Below, piece after piece: positions 6,003-7,850 of a stretch of 7,850 nt of DNA. Every line of letters begins with the position of its first letter. The first letter of the stretch is position 1. The translations under genes and the position numbers were made by a program. The DNA is from UBA5448 sp045536965 (lineage in GTDB: Bacteria; Bacillota; Clostridia; Oscillospirales; SIG627): positions 1 to 7,850 of the forward strand of contig JAZSON010000006.1 of NCBI GenBank assembly GCA_045536965.1, given 5' to 3'. A model generated the notes under the pieces. It searched no databases, was not told the DNA's origin, and saw only the letters and a list, made by a program, of their open reading frames with translations.

Positions 6003-7601
6003 TTGAAACAAAGAAAGTATTTTGATTTGTGTGCAACTGTCTGCCGTCCGAATTTCCCCTCATATAAACAACCTTATGATCCTGCTGTTATGTTGTCTGA
6101 TATGGAATACGCCGGAATTCATAAAATCGCAGCTATTCACAATGGTGCGATCGGCTATTCTTTTGAAATGGGTAACCGTGAAATCATCGATCTTTCAAAA
6201 ACAAACAATCGTATCGCGCCGCTTGCTGTTGTATGTACCACCGCTCCGCTTGAAACGGGTAACCCCAACTATTTTGATGATTTGATCGCGCAGGGGGTAT
6301 GTGGCTTTTTTGTTCCCGATTCCGGTGCGATCGCTCCTTCGCTCGAACCGAAGAGTATGGAGAAAATGGCTGAAACACTCATCAAACATAAAAGACCCCT
6401 TTTAATTCAAGGTGTCGGTAATGATGTCAGATACCAAAAAGTTAATGCACTGGCTCACGCTTATCCCGAACTTGCCATTGTAATGCTTGGAACAAGCTGG
6501 GGCGGTATGTTCAGAACATTCTGGGATGTTATGAGTCAAAATGATAATCTGTATTTTGACTTTTTGAATAACCAAAATAACCATATCCTCGAAATGACCA
6601 AAGAACACTTTGGTATTGAAAGAGTGCTTTATAATTCATCCTGGCCGCTCAAGTCGATGGGTGCATTGAAATGTATGATCGAATATGCTGATATTTCCGA
6701 TGCCGATAAAGATCTTGTTGCGCACGGTAATGCTTGCAGACTCTTTGGTATATCTGAAGATTCTCTGGTTCTTTATGATAATCGTGAGGAAAAGCTTGAT
6801 CAAATTTCCATGGAAGCAGATCAGGGTATTGCCATCAGCGTGCCCGTGATTGATTCGCATACTCACATGGTCAACAAAGGTGATGCGGTCAATAACACCG
6901 TCATGATGTATTCCGATCACAATGAAATGGCAAAGAAGATGGAGCGTCTCGGAATTGATGTCACCATGACAGCGCCTTGGTCGGGAATCAATTATAATGG
7001 TATTTGGGGAAACAAGGAATCGCTCGATGCCATTAATAATCATCCCGGTAAATATTTGGCTTATTCATGCGCTAACATCAATTATCCCGGTGAAATTGAT
7101 GCGGCCATTCAAATGCATAAAGATTATCCTGATCTTTTTGTGGGTATCAAACCCTATCCGCCGTATCAAAATTTTGCCTTGACTGCTGATGTCTGTAAGC
7201 CTTGGTTTGAATATGCCAACGAACACCATCTTTTGGCTCTTATTCACTCGGATGGAGGTACTTTGTCCGCGCAGGTAGATACTCTTGCGGATATTTATCC
7301 GAATATTACCTTTATTTTGGCACATAGCGGCATCAGCTATGGCGTTGCTCACAAAAATGCTGAAATTGCCAACAAACATGATAATGTTGTATTGGAGATC
7401 ACATATACTTCGACTCTTCGCGGTATGATCGAACTGCTTGTTTCGCTTGTCGGCGCAGACAAAGTCTTGTTTGGTTCTGACACGCCTATGCGTGATGCCT
7501 CGCCGCAACTCGGATGGGTGTGTTATGCCGATATCCCCTTTGAGGATAAAAAGAAGATTTTAGCAGAAAATGTACAACGACTTCTGAAAAAACGAATCTA
7601 A
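6003..7601 (+). CDS. Tandem amidohydrolase (Amidohydro_2 type) with a degenerate first barrel
   Basis: Counted from the TTG start this protein has 532 residues; an ATG at 5994 would add three. The C-terminal half (about 280-532) is a metal-dependent amidohydrolase of the ACMSD/Amidohydro_2 kind. It has VIDSHTH with His286 and His288, GIKPYP with Lys383, LIHSDG with His415, LAHSG with His441 and GSDTP with Asp493, all expected ligand or catalytic positions. The N-terminal half (about 5-250) follows the same order and spacing but has FDLCATV, GFFVPD, LIQGVG, MLGTSW and YNSSWP at the matching places, so each of those residues is replaced. It reads as an internal duplication in which the first barrel became catalytically dead and may serve structure or regulation. 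No signal peptide or membrane segment is seen, so it is cytosolic. The substrate is unknown; hydrolysis, decarboxylation and hydration all occur in this superfamily. It is divergent from the sugar epimerase and has its own promoter and terminator. Confidence 0.88.
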   Translation: MKQRKYFDLCATVCRPNFPSYKQPYDPAVMLSDMEYAGIHKIAAIHNGAIGYSFEMGNREIIDLSKTNNRIAPLAVVCTTAPLETGNPNYFDDLIAQGVCGFFVPDSGAIAPSLEPKSMEKMAETLIKHKRPLLIQGVGNDVRYQKVNALAHAYPELAIVMLGTSWGGMFRTFWDVMSQNDNLYFDFLNNQNNHILEMTKEHFGIERVLYNSSWPLKSMGALKCMIEYADISDADKDLVAHGNACRLFGISEDSLVLYDNREEKLDQISMEADQGIAISVPVIDSHTHMVNKGDAVNNTVMMYSDHNEMAKKMERLGIDVTMTAPWSGINYNGIWGNKESLDAINNHPGKYLAYSCANINYPGEIDAAIQMHKDYPDLFVGIKPYPPYQNFALTADVCKPWFEYANEHHLLALIHSDGGTLSAQVDTLADIYPNITFILAHSGISYGVAHKNAEIANKHDNVVLEITYTSTLRGMIELLVSLVGADKVLFGSDTPMRDASPQLGWVCYADIPFEDKKKILAENVQRLLKKRI

Positions 7602-7606
7602 TTAGA

Positions 7607-7639
7607 CAAAACCCCTCTGCTAATCGCAGAGGGGTTTTG
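7607..7639 (+). terminator. Rho-independent terminator of the amidohydrolase gene
   Basis: CAAAACCCCTCTGC (7607-7620) pairs perfectly with GCAGAGGGGTTTTG (7626-7639), a 14-bp stem with the 5-base loop TAATC. It begins five bases after the TAA stop. The A4/T4 ends of the stem provide a short U-run on either strand. Confidence 0.9.
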
Positions 7640-7716
7640 GTGTAAAGGGGAGAGGTGTGTATTTTTAAACATCGTAAGTCAGGTGGAGTGTTTGTAATCG
7701 TTTATAGCTAAATCAT

Positions 7717-7840
7717 GACTACCGGCCGTGCCGGTAGTATGCACTGCCCCCTTAGGGCATAAGACCGGCTGAGCCTATAGGCTCGTCGAAAGGTTTGCCA
7801 ACCGCAACACTTTCACCGGCTGCCCCTAAAGGGGCTTTTT
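7717..7840 (+). repeat. GC-rich run of hairpins; possible structured RNA or dispersed intergenic element
   Basis: This non-coding stretch is visibly richer in G+C than the rest of the window and is built from successive inverted repeats. ACTACCGGC/GCCGGTAGT (7718-7738) forms a 9-bp stem with a 3-base loop. TGCCC/GGGCA spans 7745-7759. GAGCC TATA GGCTC lies at 7771-7784. GGTT TGCC AACC (7792-7803) is nested inside GAAA/TTTC (7788-7814). GCCCC TAAA GGGGC is at 7822-7835, followed by T5. ACCGGCTG occurs twice (7764-7771 and 7815-7822), and either copy could pair with GCCGGT at 7730-7735, so alternative folds are possible. The final U-tract hairpin suggests + strand transcription, but I found no convincing promoter between 7640 and 7715. 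It resembles palindrome-rich elements scattered between genes in gut Clostridia, but only one copy is visible here, so repetition is an inference. Confidence 0.5.
7822..7840 (+). terminator. Terminator hairpin at the end of the GC-rich element
   Basis: GCCCC (7822-7826) pairs with GGGGC (7831-7835) around TAAA and is followed by TTTTT. The U-tract is on the + strand only, which gives the element its likely orientation. It could also stop transcription entering from a + strand gene beyond the amidohydrolase terminator. Confidence 0.65.
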
Positions 7841-7850
7841 ATTTGCCTTC

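Noticed and set aside
7065..7508. Open frame on the - strand opposite the amidohydrolase
   Set aside because: It is antisense to the well-supported catalytic barrel, with no start signal and no family resemblance.
7640..7716. Promoter for the GC-rich element
   Set aside because: TTGTAA and TATAGC-like strings occur, but no pair of boxes with normal spacing and good consensus was found, so no promoter is annotated.
7715..7762. A 15-codon reading frame starting at ATG 7715 inside the GC-rich element
   Set aside because: No Shine-Dalgarno site precedes the ATG, and the frame is made entirely of hairpin arms. It is best explained by the structure, not by coding.
1..7850. CRISPR array, tRNA, insertion sequence or phage system
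   Set aside because: No regularly spaced direct repeats, tRNA arms, transposase motifs or terminal inverted repeats were seen on either strand.

Overview
The window looks like chromosomal DNA from an anaerobic, low-to-moderate GC Firmicute, most likely a Clostridia-type gut bacterium. The reasons are strong purine-rich Shine-Dalgarno sites, two apparent TTG starts, sigma-A type promoters, short intergenic gaps closed by U-tract hairpins, and gene families common in Clostridia. No rRNA, tRNA, CRISPR array, transposase or phage gene is visible. The genus cannot be fixed from the sequence alone.

Left part (1-500): a small conserved gene of unknown function on the + strand runs toward a leftward gene cluster. 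The convergent 3' ends share a very strong bidirectional terminator, and a second hairpin follows the stop of the leftward gene.

Middle (501-4634), all on the - strand and read from high to low coordinates: two ABC exporter half-transporters, then an RluA-type pseudouridine synthase. Spacers are only 11-13 bases and each stop codon overlaps the next gene's ribosome binding site, so this is a tight operon. The two ABC proteins form a textbook heterodimer. One has lost the catalytic Glu and the switch His (Asp and Gln instead), and the other has the altered signature motif (ISKGQ). One ATP site should therefore be degenerate and one active.

Right part (4691-7601): an N-acylglucosamine 2-epimerase (AGE) family sugar epimerase on the - strand and an amidohydrolase on the + strand diverge from a 139-base AT-rich region with a readable promoter in each direction. 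An 8-bp-arm inverted repeat covers the -35 box of the + promoter and is a candidate operator. The amidohydrolase is the most unusual protein here. It consists of two tandem amidohydrolase-like barrels about 278 residues apart. The second keeps every metal-ligand position, and the first has lost all of them.

Right end (7602-7850): a strong terminator closes the amidohydrolase gene. It is followed by a GC-rich, non-coding run of successive hairpins that ends in its own U-tract terminator. This is either a small structured RNA or a dispersed intergenic element.
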